Shown here: piece after piece, positions 7,262-15,939 of the stretch
Position numbering within the stretch: position 1 is the first letter of the stretch
How the letters are laid out: the number at the start of each line of letters is the position of its first letter
Assembly (NCBI GenBank): GCA_030425385.1
Contig: JAUIAH010000024.1
Coordinates: 1-64,000 of the forward strand
Origin: Verrucomicrobiia bacterium
GTDB lineage: Bacteria > Verrucomicrobiota > Verrucomicrobiia > Verrucomicrobiales > DEV007
Direction: 5' to 3'
DNA length: 64,000 nucleotides
Made by a program: the position numbers and the translations under genes
The notes under the pieces: model-generated
Databases searched by the model: none
What the model was told of the DNA's origin: nothing
What the model saw: only the letters and a program-made list of their open reading frames with translations

Positions 7262-8182
7262 TCAGTTAGGCATGAATTGGGTGCGTCGTGATGGGGCGCC
7301 TTTGTGAACAGCTTCCTCGCAGGAGGCACTGCAACATCCTTGGTGCGCATCTTCACAGCCTTGGCAGCAGAAGAATTGGGCATTGCATGCTGTGTGGCTG
7401 CAGTTGCCATAACGTTCGCTGGGCTCCTGACAATGCGCGCAGCGCGAGATGACTTGAGGATTGATGTGATTGATAGGGACGCCGATGCGTTCGTCGAAGA
7501 CATAGCAGAGCCCGTCGAAATCGCGTCCTTGCACTTCAGGGTCACGGCCATAGGTGACGATGCCGCCGTGCAATTGACTGACATCTTCAAATCCTTCGTC
7601 TAGCAGGAAGCCGGAGAACTTCTCGCAACGGATGCCGCCGGTGCAGTAGGTGAGGATGCGTTTGCCCTCTAACAGGTCGCGATGGGCGCGAATCCAGGCT
7701 GGCAGGTCTCGGAAATTGCTGACATCGGGACAGATGGCGTGGCGGAACTTGCCTAGTTCGCATTCGTAGTCGTTGCGCGCATCCAGGATCACGGCATTGG
7801 GATCCTGCATGGCTTCATAGAAGTCCTTGGGCGAGAGATAGGTGCCAGTGGTTTCGGCGGGATCGATGTCTTTGTCAGGATCGAGCCCAAGAGTGACGAT
7901 TTCTGGGCGGGCCTTGATGGAGAGCTTCTTGAACACGTGCCCATCAGCGGGATCGACTTTAAAAGCCATGTCTTCCGTGCCGGGCTGCGCATGCATCCAT
8001 GCCTGGTAGCGGTCGGTGGCTTCGCGAGGCCCACTGACGGTTCCGTTCACGCCCTCGGAGGCCACGAGAATGCGTCCGCGGAGACCGAGATCCTCACAAA
8101 GCGCCCGATGCTCGGCCACGTAGCTGTCGACATCGGCGATGGAAAAGTATTTGTAGTAGAGGAGAACTTCGAAAGGTGCCAC
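7262..8182 (-). CDS. trhO: tRNA uridine(34) hydroxylase, rhodanese family
   Basis: TrhO (YceA/YbfQ family) makes 5-hydroxyuridine at the wobble position of tRNAs using O2. The N-terminal acylphosphatase-like part (LLYYKYFSI, SEGVNGTVSG) is followed by a rhodanese domain with active-site loop YCTGGIRCEK carrying the essential cysteine. The C-terminus is cysteine-rich (CAHCQEP, CSHTACN, FFCCQGC), as in many TrhO proteins that probably bind zinc. The frame is open to 8296, but a GTG at 8182 gives the family-typical start APFEVLLYYKYF and avoids overlap with ftsZ, so it is chosen (306 aa). It lies 73 bp downstream of ftsZ and may share its transcript. Confidence 0.92.
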   Translation of the reverse strand: MAPFEVLLYYKYFSIADVDSYVAEHRALCEDLGLRGRILVASEGVNGTVSGPREATDRYQAWMHAQPGTEDMAFKVDPADGHVFKKLSIKARPEIVTLGLDPDKDIDPAETTGTYLSPKDFYEAMQDPNAVILDARNDYECELGKFRHAICPDVSNFRDLPAWIRAHRDLLEGKRILTYCTGGIRCEKFSGFLLDEGFEDVSQLHGGIVTYGRDPEVQGRDFDGLCYVFDERIGVPINHINPQVISRCAHCQEPSERYGNCSHTACNAQFFCCQGCEDAHQGCCSASCEEAVHKGAPSRRTQFMPN

Positions 8183-8255
8183 AAGACAACCTTGTAGGGA
8201 GGATGGAACTCTCAACAAGGAAGTTGTGTGTGGCGCACGCCTGAAGAATCTCCAT

Positions 8256-10325
8256 CTATCCCTTCTTGCCGCGTTTGCGGAAGAAAGTGGGGACATCGAG
8301 ATTCTCGCCGTCCATCATGGTGGGGGTGGCTTTCTCGAAGCGGCCTTTGAGCGGCTCCAATTCGAGTTCGACTTGAGCGACCTGTGCTTTCTCGGGCTGG
8401 CGGGCCGTGGCATCAGCGGGTGCCGCAGGCTTCACTTTGGGAGCGAGCGGCTTGGCTGGAGGGACGGGGGCAGGCGTGCCCGACTTGCGGCTGGGTGGCA
8501 ACGACTGGCGCGGTTGTGGGGGCACGGAGACGCGTTGCGTCTGGTCGAGGTCCACGTTGTCGAGATCGATCACGGGTGGGGCGTCGGCCGGATCTGGGCT
8601 GGAAATGACGGGCGCGGCCTTGGGCTTGGGTTGTGGAGGGGCCGCGTTGTTAGAGCGCTTTCCCACGGCATTCGCCTCGTCCTCCATCTTTAAGAGTCTC
8701 TCAAGCTCGGCACGTTTCCGTTCCAATTCCTCCTGCGCTCGACGGCGCTGTTCTTTAAGGTCTTCCGCATTGGCGGCACGCGGTTTGGGCGTGGGCTCTG
8801 GAACGGCCGACTTGGCTTCAGGCTCTTCCTTCTGGGGAGGGGAGGCAGGCTGGGGTTGAGAAGCGGTCTTCTTCAGTTCGGCGCGGCGTTTCTCAAAGGC
8901 TTCGCGGCGGGCACGTTCCTCGGCTTCTTCTTCTGCCTTGGCCTCTTTGCGCGCGCGTTCTTCGGCTTCCTTGGATTCCTGGGCTTTCGCTTGAGCTTTG
9001 GCTTCAGCGGCTTCTTTCGCCTCGCGTTCTTGACGCTGCGCTTCTGCTTCTGCTTTCGCCTTTGCCTGAGCCTCCGCTTCCTCGCGTTCACGCTTTCGGG
9101 CGGCGTCTGCTTCTGCTTCTGCTTGAGCGCGAGCGTCTTCTTCGGCCTGGCGGGCTTCCGCCGCCTCTTGAGCGCGTGCTTCTTCTTGGGCTTGGTGGTC
9201 CTCGTCGGGTTCGGAAGCTTGGGGCTTGTCTGCTGGGGCGTCCGGCTTGGCTGCTGGTTCGGACTCGACGCGGCTGGTGGTGGTCGTCGAAGGGACGTCA
9301 ATCACGTGGCTCGTATTGGCGAGATCCGTCTCGTGCTTGCGCAGTTCTTCCAGAGTGAGCGAGCTGATGATGGTGACGCTCAGGCGGTCCTCCATCTTGT
9401 CGTCGGTGCCGGCACCGAAGAGGATCTGCGTGTCGTTTCCAACGTGCTTGCTCATCTCGTTCATGAGGAGTTCGACCTCGTAGAGAGACATGGACGCGCC
9501 ACCCACCACATGGACCAGGGCATTGCGCGATTTGCCGAGGAGCTTGCCGCGGTCGAGCAAGGGGCTGCGGAGAGCGACCTTGAGCGCTTCTTGGGCGCGG
9601 TTCTTGCCCTTGGCTTCGCCGTAGCCGAAGAGACAGCGGGAGACAGGGTTCTTCAGAGCCGTGAGGAGGTCGTCCATGCCGATTTGGATGAGGCCTGGCT
9701 GAGTGACGACGTAGGTGATGGCTCTGACACTTTGGCTGATGATCTTGTCAGCATTGCCGAACGCTTGTTGGATGCCTTCTTTGGGGAGGACGAGCTCGCC
9801 CATGCGATCATTCTCGAAGGTGATGAGGGCGTCGGCACTACGCTCGAGCAGCTTGAGGGCGGTTTCCGCCTGCTGGATGCGGCGACGGCCTTCGAAGGAG
9901 AAGGGCATGGTGGCGAAGACGACGACGAAAGCGCCTTCTTCTTTCGCGATCCGGCTGATGGTGGGGGCGGCTCCTGAGCCCGTGCCGCCGCCGAGGCCGG
10001 CGCAAATGAAGATCATGTTCTGTCCGCGCACCGCCGCGCGAATCTCTTCCTCGGCCTCTTCCGAGGCAAGGATCCCGAGTTCGGGGTCACCTCCAGCTCC
10101 GAGTCCACGGGTGAGTTGTTTCCCGATCTGCACCTTGGCATGCGCGGTGGATGTCTTGAGGGTGCGCACATCCGTGTTCATGCAAATGAGTTCGGCGTCC
10201 TCCATGCCGTCGAGAGCGATCTGGTCGAGGACGTTGCTGCCGGCACCGCCCACGCCGATGACCTTGACCAGGAAGCCCTTGGCTCGGATCAGTTCGGTTT
10301 GTTCTTCACGTTGATATTCGATCAT
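8256..10325 (-). CDS. ftsZ: Cell division GTPase FtsZ with a very long charged tail
   Basis: FtsZ polymerises into the Z ring. Residues about 15-335 form the tubulin-like core, with GGAGSNV near 26, the tubulin signature GGGTGSG at 112-118, and a T7-loop-like NxDLLTAL region. The protein is 689 residues, against about 380-420 usually. The extra length is a 330-residue linker rich in E, A, K, R and Q (about 355-560), resembling TolA-type helical repeats, then a proline-rich part. The final LDVPTFFRKRGKKG is a good C-terminal peptide for FtsA binding. It is last in the dcw set, 44 bp after ftsA. Confidence 0.97.
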   Translation of the reverse strand: MIEYQREEQTELIRAKGFLVKVIGVGGAGSNVLDQIALDGMEDAELICMNTDVRTLKTSTAHAKVQIGKQLTRGLGAGGDPELGILASEEAEEEIRAAVRGQNMIFICAGLGGGTGSGAAPTISRIAKEEGAFVVVFATMPFSFEGRRRIQQAETALKLLERSADALITFENDRMGELVLPKEGIQQAFGNADKIISQSVRAITYVVTQPGLIQIGMDDLLTALKNPVSRCLFGYGEAKGKNRAQEALKVALRSPLLDRGKLLGKSRNALVHVVGGASMSLYEVELLMNEMSKHVGNDTQILFGAGTDDKMEDRLSVTIISSLTLEELRKHETDLANTSHVIDVPSTTTTSRVESEPAAKPDAPADKPQASEPDEDHQAQEEARAQEAAEARQAEEDARAQAEAEADAARKREREEAEAQAKAKAEAEAQRQEREAKEAAEAKAQAKAQESKEAEERARKEAKAEEEAEERARREAFEKRRAELKKTASQPQPASPPQKEEPEAKSAVPEPTPKPRAANAEDLKEQRRRAQEELERKRAELERLLKMEDEANAVGKRSNNAAPPQPKPKAAPVISSPDPADAPPVIDLDNVDLDQTQRVSVPPQPRQSLPPSRKSGTPAPVPPAKPLAPKVKPAAPADATARQPEKAQVAQVELELEPLKGRFEKATPTMMDGENLDVPTFFRKRGKKG

Positions 10326-10369
10326 GATGTGGGTCGTTGAGGTTTGTGTGTGGAGATGTTGTTGTTGTG

Positions 10370-11599
10370 TTAAGAGGGGCGCGGGGCTCCGAAGAGGTCC
10401 CGCACAAAGATGCTGAATCGGCGAAAGAGCGAAGGTTGCGGGCGCTCGCGGTCTTGAAGCTGGGCGTAGCGGATGAGGCCGATGGCGGTGCTGTATCGCG
10501 GATCCGCGGCAACAGCAGAGACCCCGTTGAGGGGCACGGGGCGCGACTTGACGATGGGAATGTCTCCAAAGACTTCCGCGGCCACCCGGTCAATGCCCGG
10601 AAGCAAGCTGGTGCCACCTGTTAGGTAGATGCCGCTGCCGACGCGGTCAAGGTGGCCCCAGTCGTCTAACGGCTTCATGACGCAGGTGAATATCTCGTGT
10701 AGGCGCATGTAGATGATTTCGTGGAGCTGCTCCAAATCGATTTCGCGGCCATTAAAGCGCGTCTCATCGGTGAGAACAATCGAATTCTTGCTACTGCTTT
10801 CGTCGACGATGGCGCTGCCGTGTTTGATCTTGAGCTTCTCCGCGAGGTTGTTGGGTACTTTGAGTACCATGGAGATGTCATTGTTGATGTGATCGCCTCC
10901 CACAGAGAGACATCCTGACTGACACACTGACCCGTTGTTGTAGAGGACGTAGTCGGTGGTGCCGCCGCCGATATCGATCACGAGAGCCCCTTCATCTTTC
11001 TCCTGGCGATTGAGCATGATCTGAGCGGATGCCAGGGGGCTGAAGACAATGTCGTCCACCTCCATGGGAAGCTCGCGCACGAATCGGATCGCATTCTGCA
11101 GCCGTGTCCGGGTGCCGTGGATGATGTGATAGTCTGCTTCTAACTGCGACCCACACATGCCGACAGGATCCTCGACGCCTTCCTGACCATCGACGAAGTA
11201 GTGTCGGATGTGCGTGTGGAGAAAGGCATTCGTCTCGGGGATGGGAAATTCACGTGCGATCTTCTTGAGTTCATCGACGTCGTCGAGCGTGATCTCGCGC
11301 TGGTCTTCGGGAATGCGCACGCACCCGCGATCATTGAAGCTGGTGATATGGGAGCCAGTGACACTCAAATAGACGGCTTTGATCTCAAGGTCAGCGCGAT
11401 CTTCCGCCATGCGAATGGCGTTGTAGACACAGGTGCTCGCCAACTCGAAATCGATGATTTCTCCTTTACGCACCCCTGCCGATGGCACATCTCCGATGCC
11501 GAGAATCTTGAGCGCTCCGTCAGGGCGCACTTCTCCCACGACGACGCACACTTTGCTCGTGCCGACTTCCAAACCGACATAGATGTCTGTGCGGGCCAA
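10370..11599 (-). CDS. ftsA: Cell division protein FtsA
   Basis: FtsA is an actin-like ATPase that tethers FtsZ to the membrane and recruits later division proteins. The 409-residue protein begins with a phosphate-1 motif (VGLEVGTSKVCVVVGE), has the SHI/1C region (SVTGSHITSFNDRG), a phosphate-2 loop (VIDIGGGTTDYVLY) and an adenosine motif (IYLTGGTSLLPG). The C-terminal part ends in a basic, aromatic stretch (SLFRRFSIFVRDLFG) that suits an amphipathic membrane-targeting helix. Start ATG at 11599 lies 19 bp after ftsQ. Confidence 0.96.
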   Translation of the reverse strand: MARTDIYVGLEVGTSKVCVVVGEVRPDGALKILGIGDVPSAGVRKGEIIDFELASTCVYNAIRMAEDRADLEIKAVYLSVTGSHITSFNDRGCVRIPEDQREITLDDVDELKKIAREFPIPETNAFLHTHIRHYFVDGQEGVEDPVGMCGSQLEADYHIIHGTRTRLQNAIRFVRELPMEVDDIVFSPLASAQIMLNRQEKDEGALVIDIGGGTTDYVLYNNGSVCQSGCLSVGGDHINNDISMVLKVPNNLAEKLKIKHGSAIVDESSSKNSIVLTDETRFNGREIDLEQLHEIIYMRLHEIFTCVMKPLDDWGHLDRVGSGIYLTGGTSLLPGIDRVAAEVFGDIPIVKSRPVPLNGVSAVAADPRYSTAIGLIRYAQLQDRERPQPSLFRRFSIFVRDLFGAPRPS

Positions 11600-11618
11600 G
11601 AGGAGGGAGTGTTAGGGA

Positions 11619-12671
11619 TTACGAATCGATGTTGACGATGTTCTCAAGGTCTTGTTCGGACAGCTGGTGGTTCCAGGGTGAGCGGGGTTGCCACCGAGGA
11701 GCGGGTTGTTGCTCGATGGCATCGGCAGGTGCCTCCAAGGCAGGGGCGAAATTCGCGTCGTGATAGATGACGGGAATGTTATCGGCTACGGTAAGATCGA
11801 CTTTCGCAAAGTAGCGGTTCTGGCGTTCGCCGTGGCGAATGGTATCGCCCAACTTGATCAGTTGCCCTCTCAGATTCTCGGGAAGGAAGACCAACTGTGT
11901 TTCTGGTAGGCAATCGACAGTCAAGCGGTAGTGACGGCTAGCATCGATTTGTGCTAGGTGGAGATTCGGGTGCAAATGAGGCTCCATTGGCCAAAGGTGC
12001 ACGAGTTCTAGGGCTGCTTCCACGCTTGGAAGGTCCACTTTCTCGCCATAGATGACGAACTCCTCAATCATCTCGCGGGGGATGAGGATGACGGGGAAAT
12101 CGTAGAACTCGCGGTAGAGGGTGTGACAGCAAATGGCAATGCCTTCAGCATCGAGAAGGATGCCTTCCTGACGTTTGTCCAAATCGCCTCCCTGATAGCC
12201 TAACCAAGCCACTGGTGTGCGTTCCCAGACCATGATCTCCAGGGTGTCTGGTACCTTGCGTTTCACGCGCACGTCGCGGACCTGAGAACGGCTGCGCAAA
12301 TTGGTATCGATCGCTTTCAGATCGATCTCTAGCAGATTGATCTTCGACGGAATCTGGGCGGTCTGAAGAATCTCCTGCTTGGTGAGGGTGCCATCGTTGA
12401 GGACTTCGACGTGTTTTAGAAGAAACTCAGGATTGTCGTAGAAAGCCTTGTGAAACAGGGCCCAACCCGCCACGGCGAGCGCGGTGAGCCCGGTCAGCCA
12501 GAGAAGCCCTCGGCGAAAGCGGCGCCGATTCTCGGCAGCCCGGCGATTCACCCCGCGCCGGGAATCAACCGGCATCTTGAGCATTTCGCGCACTTCGCGA
12601 GCCTCACGCCGAGCTTGGCGGGCTTTCTCGCGAGACCGTTTGCTATTGGAGGTGTGTTTCTTGCGGCTCAT
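11619..12671 (-). CDS. ftsQ: Cell division protein FtsQ (POTRA domain)
   Basis: FtsQ links cytoplasmic and periplasmic division proteins. The 350-residue protein has a highly basic cytoplasmic N-terminus of about 50 residues (many K and R), a single membrane helix (GLLWLTGLTALAVAGWALF, about 54-72), then a POTRA domain (FLLKHVEVLNDG, KQEILQTAQI, LRSRSQVRDVRVKRKVPD). A beta domain (LEIMVWERTPVAWL) follows. Order and position between ddl and ftsA are as in typical dcw clusters. The start MSRKKHTSN (12671) is 11 bp after ddl. Confidence 0.92.
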   Translation of the reverse strand: MSRKKHTSNSKRSREKARQARREAREVREMLKMPVDSRRGVNRRAAENRRRFRRGLLWLTGLTALAVAGWALFHKAFYDNPEFLLKHVEVLNDGTLTKQEILQTAQIPSKINLLEIDLKAIDTNLRSRSQVRDVRVKRKVPDTLEIMVWERTPVAWLGYQGGDLDKRQEGILLDAEGIAICCHTLYREFYDFPVILIPREMIEEFVIYGEKVDLPSVEAALELVHLWPMEPHLHPNLHLAQIDASRHYRLTVDCLPETQLVFLPENLRGQLIKLGDTIRHGERQNRYFAKVDLTVADNIPVIYHDANFAPALEAPADAIEQQPAPRWQPRSPWNHQLSEQDLENIVNIDS

Positions 12672-12682
12672 GGGGAAGGTTG

Positions 12683-13606
12683 CTAGCGAGTGATGGCCAA
12701 AGACTGCTCGGCGATGCGGACACAGAGTTCCGTGAAATCGATCCCTAACGCTTGCGCCCCTTTAGGAAGAAGGCTGCTGGCGGTCATCCCTGGGATGGTG
12801 TTGAGCTCCAGGACCCAGGGGCGGTCATCACCGTCTAACAAGACATCCACCCGAGAATACACCTCGACACCCAGGGCACGATGCGTGTCGAGCGCGGCCT
12901 TCTGGACTGCCTTGGTCACTTTGTCAGGAAGCTCGGCTGGGCAAATGTAGTCGGTGCCTCCAGCATTATTCAGCCAGGGATACTTGTTGTTCATGTCATA
13001 GAATCCCGATCGCGGGGCTATATGTACGATCGGAAATGCGGTATCCCCTAGCACGCCCACGGTCAGCTCCTTGCCTTCCACGAAAGCCTCGACCAAGGCC
13101 ACATCAGTGTATTGAGAAACATCTTCCCGTGCGCGCGCTAGATCGTCTGACGTTTTCACAATGTGCACGCCGACACTGGATCCCTCGCGAGGAGGCTTCA
13201 CCACGCAGGGGAGTGCCATCTTAGGCGCATCTGTCTCTTTCAAGCGCCAATATTCGAACGCTGGTGAAGGGACGCCCTCTTTCTCCAGGCGTTCCTTGGT
13301 GAGGATCTTATCGAAGGCCAAGGTGCTCGACTCTCGGCCTGCGCCGGTATAGGGGACGCCGCGTTTCTCAAGGATTGCTTGCAGTTGGCCATCCTCGCCA
13401 AAGGTGCCGTGGATGACGTTGTAGGCGAGATCGGTCCCCGCTGGCAATTCGAAATCGGCTCCCTTCACATCGACATCGATCACGGTGACATCTCCGAGTG
13501 AACGCAGCGCTTCACTCACGCTCTTGGCCGAATGCAGCGAGATTTCGCGTTCCGATCCGGGGCCGCCCATGAGGACGGCGATGGTTTTCCCTTGGAGTCT
13601 ACTCAT
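12683..13606 (-). CDS. ddl: D-alanine--D-alanine ligase
   Basis: Ddl makes D-Ala-D-Ala for the peptidoglycan pentapeptide. The 307-residue ATP-grasp protein has the N-terminal GGPGSEREISLHS loop, the ATP-binding VVKPPREGSSVGV segment, a lid region EGKELTVGVLGD, and the metal-binding end VLELNTIPGMT. Length and motifs match the DdlB class. It overlaps the upstream murC-murB stop by 4 bases (ATGA at 13603-13606), a sign of translational coupling. Confidence 0.96.
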   Translation of the reverse strand: MSRLQGKTIAVLMGGPGSEREISLHSAKSVSEALRSLGDVTVIDVDVKGADFELPAGTDLAYNVIHGTFGEDGQLQAILEKRGVPYTGAGRESSTLAFDKILTKERLEKEGVPSPAFEYWRLKETDAPKMALPCVVKPPREGSSVGVHIVKTSDDLARAREDVSQYTDVALVEAFVEGKELTVGVLGDTAFPIVHIAPRSGFYDMNNKYPWLNNAGGTDYICPAELPDKVTKAVQKAALDTHRALGVEVYSRVDVLLDGDDRPWVLELNTIPGMTASSLLPKGAQALGIDFTELCVRIAEQSLAITR

Positions 13607-15939
13607 TTGACAAATTGGTGAGGGGTAGGGGGTTCTTCTCCTATGATCTGTACTTCCGTCTCTAAATCGATCCCGCGTTCTTCCTTGGCTTTGGTTTGAA
13701 TCCTGCCGATCAATGTGAGGATATCTGCGGCAGTGGCGGCGCCATCGTTGACGATGAAGTTACCGTGCACGTTGGAAACACGCGCATGTTCGTAGCGCGC
13801 ATTCTTCATGCCTAGCTCTTCGACTAACATGCCTGCAGGGATGGTTTCTGGATTCTTGAAGATGCACCCTGCGCTCGGAGCCACGGGCTGAGAGTTCTTG
13901 CGCTTCTCTTTGGAGGATTCCAGGAGGGCATCGATGGCCGCAGTGTCAGTCGGAGTGCCTCGGAACACCGCAGAGAGAACAATGTTCTCCGTTAATTCTG
14001 GCACATTGCGATAATGATAGGCAAAGGCGTCGCCAGCTTTCTCGACAATCTCTCCCGTCTCAGCGTCGAGGTATTTCACGGACACCACTTGATCAAAGGT
14101 AGCCGTACCCATGGCCCCAGCATTCATGCGGAGCCCGCCACCGACATTGCCGGGGATGCCTTCCATCCACTCGAATCCTCCGAGGCCGGCACTGCGGGCT
14201 GCTCCCGTGAGGGTCTTGAAACGCGCGCCTGCACCGGCCTCGATCTCTTGCCCACGCACGGTGATCTTGCCGAAGGCGCCCTTCACGGGATGCAGGACGA
14301 CGCCTGGAATCCCGCCGTCTTTGACCAAGAGGTTCGAGCCGCGTCCGATCACGCGGACGGGCCACTGATTCTGCTTGGCGTAGCGCACGGCGGCTTGAAG
14401 GGCTTCGAAGCTGTGAGGTTCGAGCCAATACTGGGCTGGACCGCCAACGCGCATGGTGGTGTGTTTGGCCATGGGCTCATAGAGTTGGCTGGGGCCGTGT
14501 TCTCCGGCCATCACTTCTTCTAACGCTTCCAGAACCTCCAAATCTTGGGCAAGCCGTTTTCCCACCAGATGGACATCGCCTGCGCCCAGGGTGAGGAGCA
14601 AATCGCCCTTCTGCAGGGCTCGCCCCACGACCCAATGCGCGGTGGCATTGTCCTCAATGCAATGCACCTCCACATCTGGGGATTCTGCGAGGATGGCATC
14701 GGCGATCGTTTGCCCACTGACGCCAGGGATGGGGGCTTCGCTGGCGGGATAGATTTCACTGACAAAGACCACATCCGCCTGCGCGAAGGCTTTGCCAAAA
14801 GCCGTCGCCAAGCGCTGAGTGCGTGAGTAGCGATGAGGCTGAAAGAGAACGACCAATCGGTTAGGATCTTGGCTTCGTGCGGTGTCCAAGGTCGCCGCTA
14901 CTTCGGTGGGATGGTGGCCGTAGTCGTCGACGATAAGGTGATTGGGACTCGTATATTTGCGATCGAAACGACGGCGTGCGCCGCGAAAGGTTCCTAGCGC
15001 TTCTCTCAACGACTCGAAGGTCACTCCCAACTCCAAGGCCACCGCGGCGGCAGCGAGCGCGTTGAGAATGTTGTGTTTGCCCGGGATGTTCAGTTCCACG
15101 CGCCCTTGCAATTCGCCTCGATGAAAGAGGCTGAACTGAGAACTCTGCGCGTCGGCACTGACCACGCCTGCAGCGTAGTCGAGTGCATGGTCCCATCCGT
15201 AACTGCGCCCTCGCTCTCCTAGCGTTTCCCCTAGCGCGCGAGCTTCAGGATCTTCGCCGCAATAGACGACGGCATCTGTGGTTTGCGCGAGCAATTGTTG
15301 GAACACGGTGCGGATCTCAGCGATGCCGCTGTAGTGATCCAAGTGCTCCTCTTCCATGTTCAGAATGATGGCAATGGCAGGATGGAAGTTCACGAGCGTA
15401 CCGTCGCTCTCATCGCCCTCGGCCACGAGGTGCTTGCCCTCAAGGTCGTAGTGCGCGTTCGTGCCTAACAAAGGTATTTCTGCGCCGACATAATGGGAGG
15501 GTTTCAAGCCGCCCACGCGGAGGATGTGGGCGAGAAGGGCGGAGGTGGTCGTTTTCCCATGGGTGCCGGACACGACAATGCCCTCTTTCGTGCGCATGAT
15601 TGCGGCGAGCGCTTCTGCGCGACGGAGAAGTAATTTCCCGCCGTCCGCCGCCGCATCGTAGGCGGCGTTCCCGGGCTTGATGGCCGAGGAATAGACGACG
15701 ACATCGACGTCCGCCACGTCCTCAGCGGCGTGAGGTGACCGGAAGCGTAGGCCGACTTTCTCTAGGCGGGCTGTCTCTCCCGTGGCCACCCGATCGGAAC
15801 CGCTGACGTGGTGCCCGAGAGCGAGCAACAACGAGGCGAGCCCACTCATGCCGGAGCCCGCCACGCCAATGAGATGGATGCGGAGGGGCTCGCCATGGGT
15901 GGGGTCCGCGAGTCGAGAAATGGCTTCGTTGCGGGTCAC
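13603..15939 (-). CDS. murC-murB: Fused MurC (UDP-MurNAc--L-Ala ligase) and MurB (UDP-MurNAc dehydrogenase)
   Basis: The 778-residue bifunctional protein joins two steps of UDP-MurNAc-peptide synthesis. Residues about 1-465 are MurC, with the nucleotide-binding GVAGSGMSGLA, the Mur-ligase P-loop SGTHGKTTTSA, and the YGHHPTEV region. Residues about 475-778 are MurB, with FAD-binding VIGRGSNLLVKDGG, GIPGNVGGGLRMNAGAMG and AGCIFKNPE. MurB makes UDP-MurNAc from UDP-GlcNAc-enolpyruvate; MurC then adds L-Ala. No stop or linker break is seen between them. The start is GTG at 15939, overlapping the murG stop (GTGA). Confidence 0.95.
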   Translation of the reverse strand: MTRNEAISRLADPTHGEPLRIHLIGVAGSGMSGLASLLLALGHHVSGSDRVATGETARLEKVGLRFRSPHAAEDVADVDVVVYSSAIKPGNAAYDAAADGGKLLLRRAEALAAIMRTKEGIVVSGTHGKTTTSALLAHILRVGGLKPSHYVGAEIPLLGTNAHYDLEGKHLVAEGDESDGTLVNFHPAIAIILNMEEEHLDHYSGIAEIRTVFQQLLAQTTDAVVYCGEDPEARALGETLGERGRSYGWDHALDYAAGVVSADAQSSQFSLFHRGELQGRVELNIPGKHNILNALAAAAVALELGVTFESLREALGTFRGARRRFDRKYTSPNHLIVDDYGHHPTEVAATLDTARSQDPNRLVVLFQPHRYSRTQRLATAFGKAFAQADVVFVSEIYPASEAPIPGVSGQTIADAILAESPDVEVHCIEDNATAHWVVGRALQKGDLLLTLGAGDVHLVGKRLAQDLEVLEALEEVMAGEHGPSQLYEPMAKHTTMRVGGPAQYWLEPHSFEALQAAVRYAKQNQWPVRVIGRGSNLLVKDGGIPGVVLHPVKGAFGKITVRGQEIEAGAGARFKTLTGAARSAGLGGFEWMEGIPGNVGGGLRMNAGAMGTATFDQVVSVKYLDAETGEIVEKAGDAFAYHYRNVPELTENIVLSAVFRGTPTDTAAIDALLESSKEKRKNSQPVAPSAGCIFKNPETIPAGMLVEELGMKNARYEHARVSNVHGNFIVNDGAATAADILTLIGRIQTKAKEERGIDLETEVQIIGEEPPTPHQFVK

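Noticed and set aside
8856-9977. 373-residue ORF on the plus strand opposite ftsZ
   Set aside because: It is the antisense reading of the Ala/Glu-rich FtsZ linker. Low-complexity GC-rich codons keep the opposite frames open; FtsZ motifs settle the strand.
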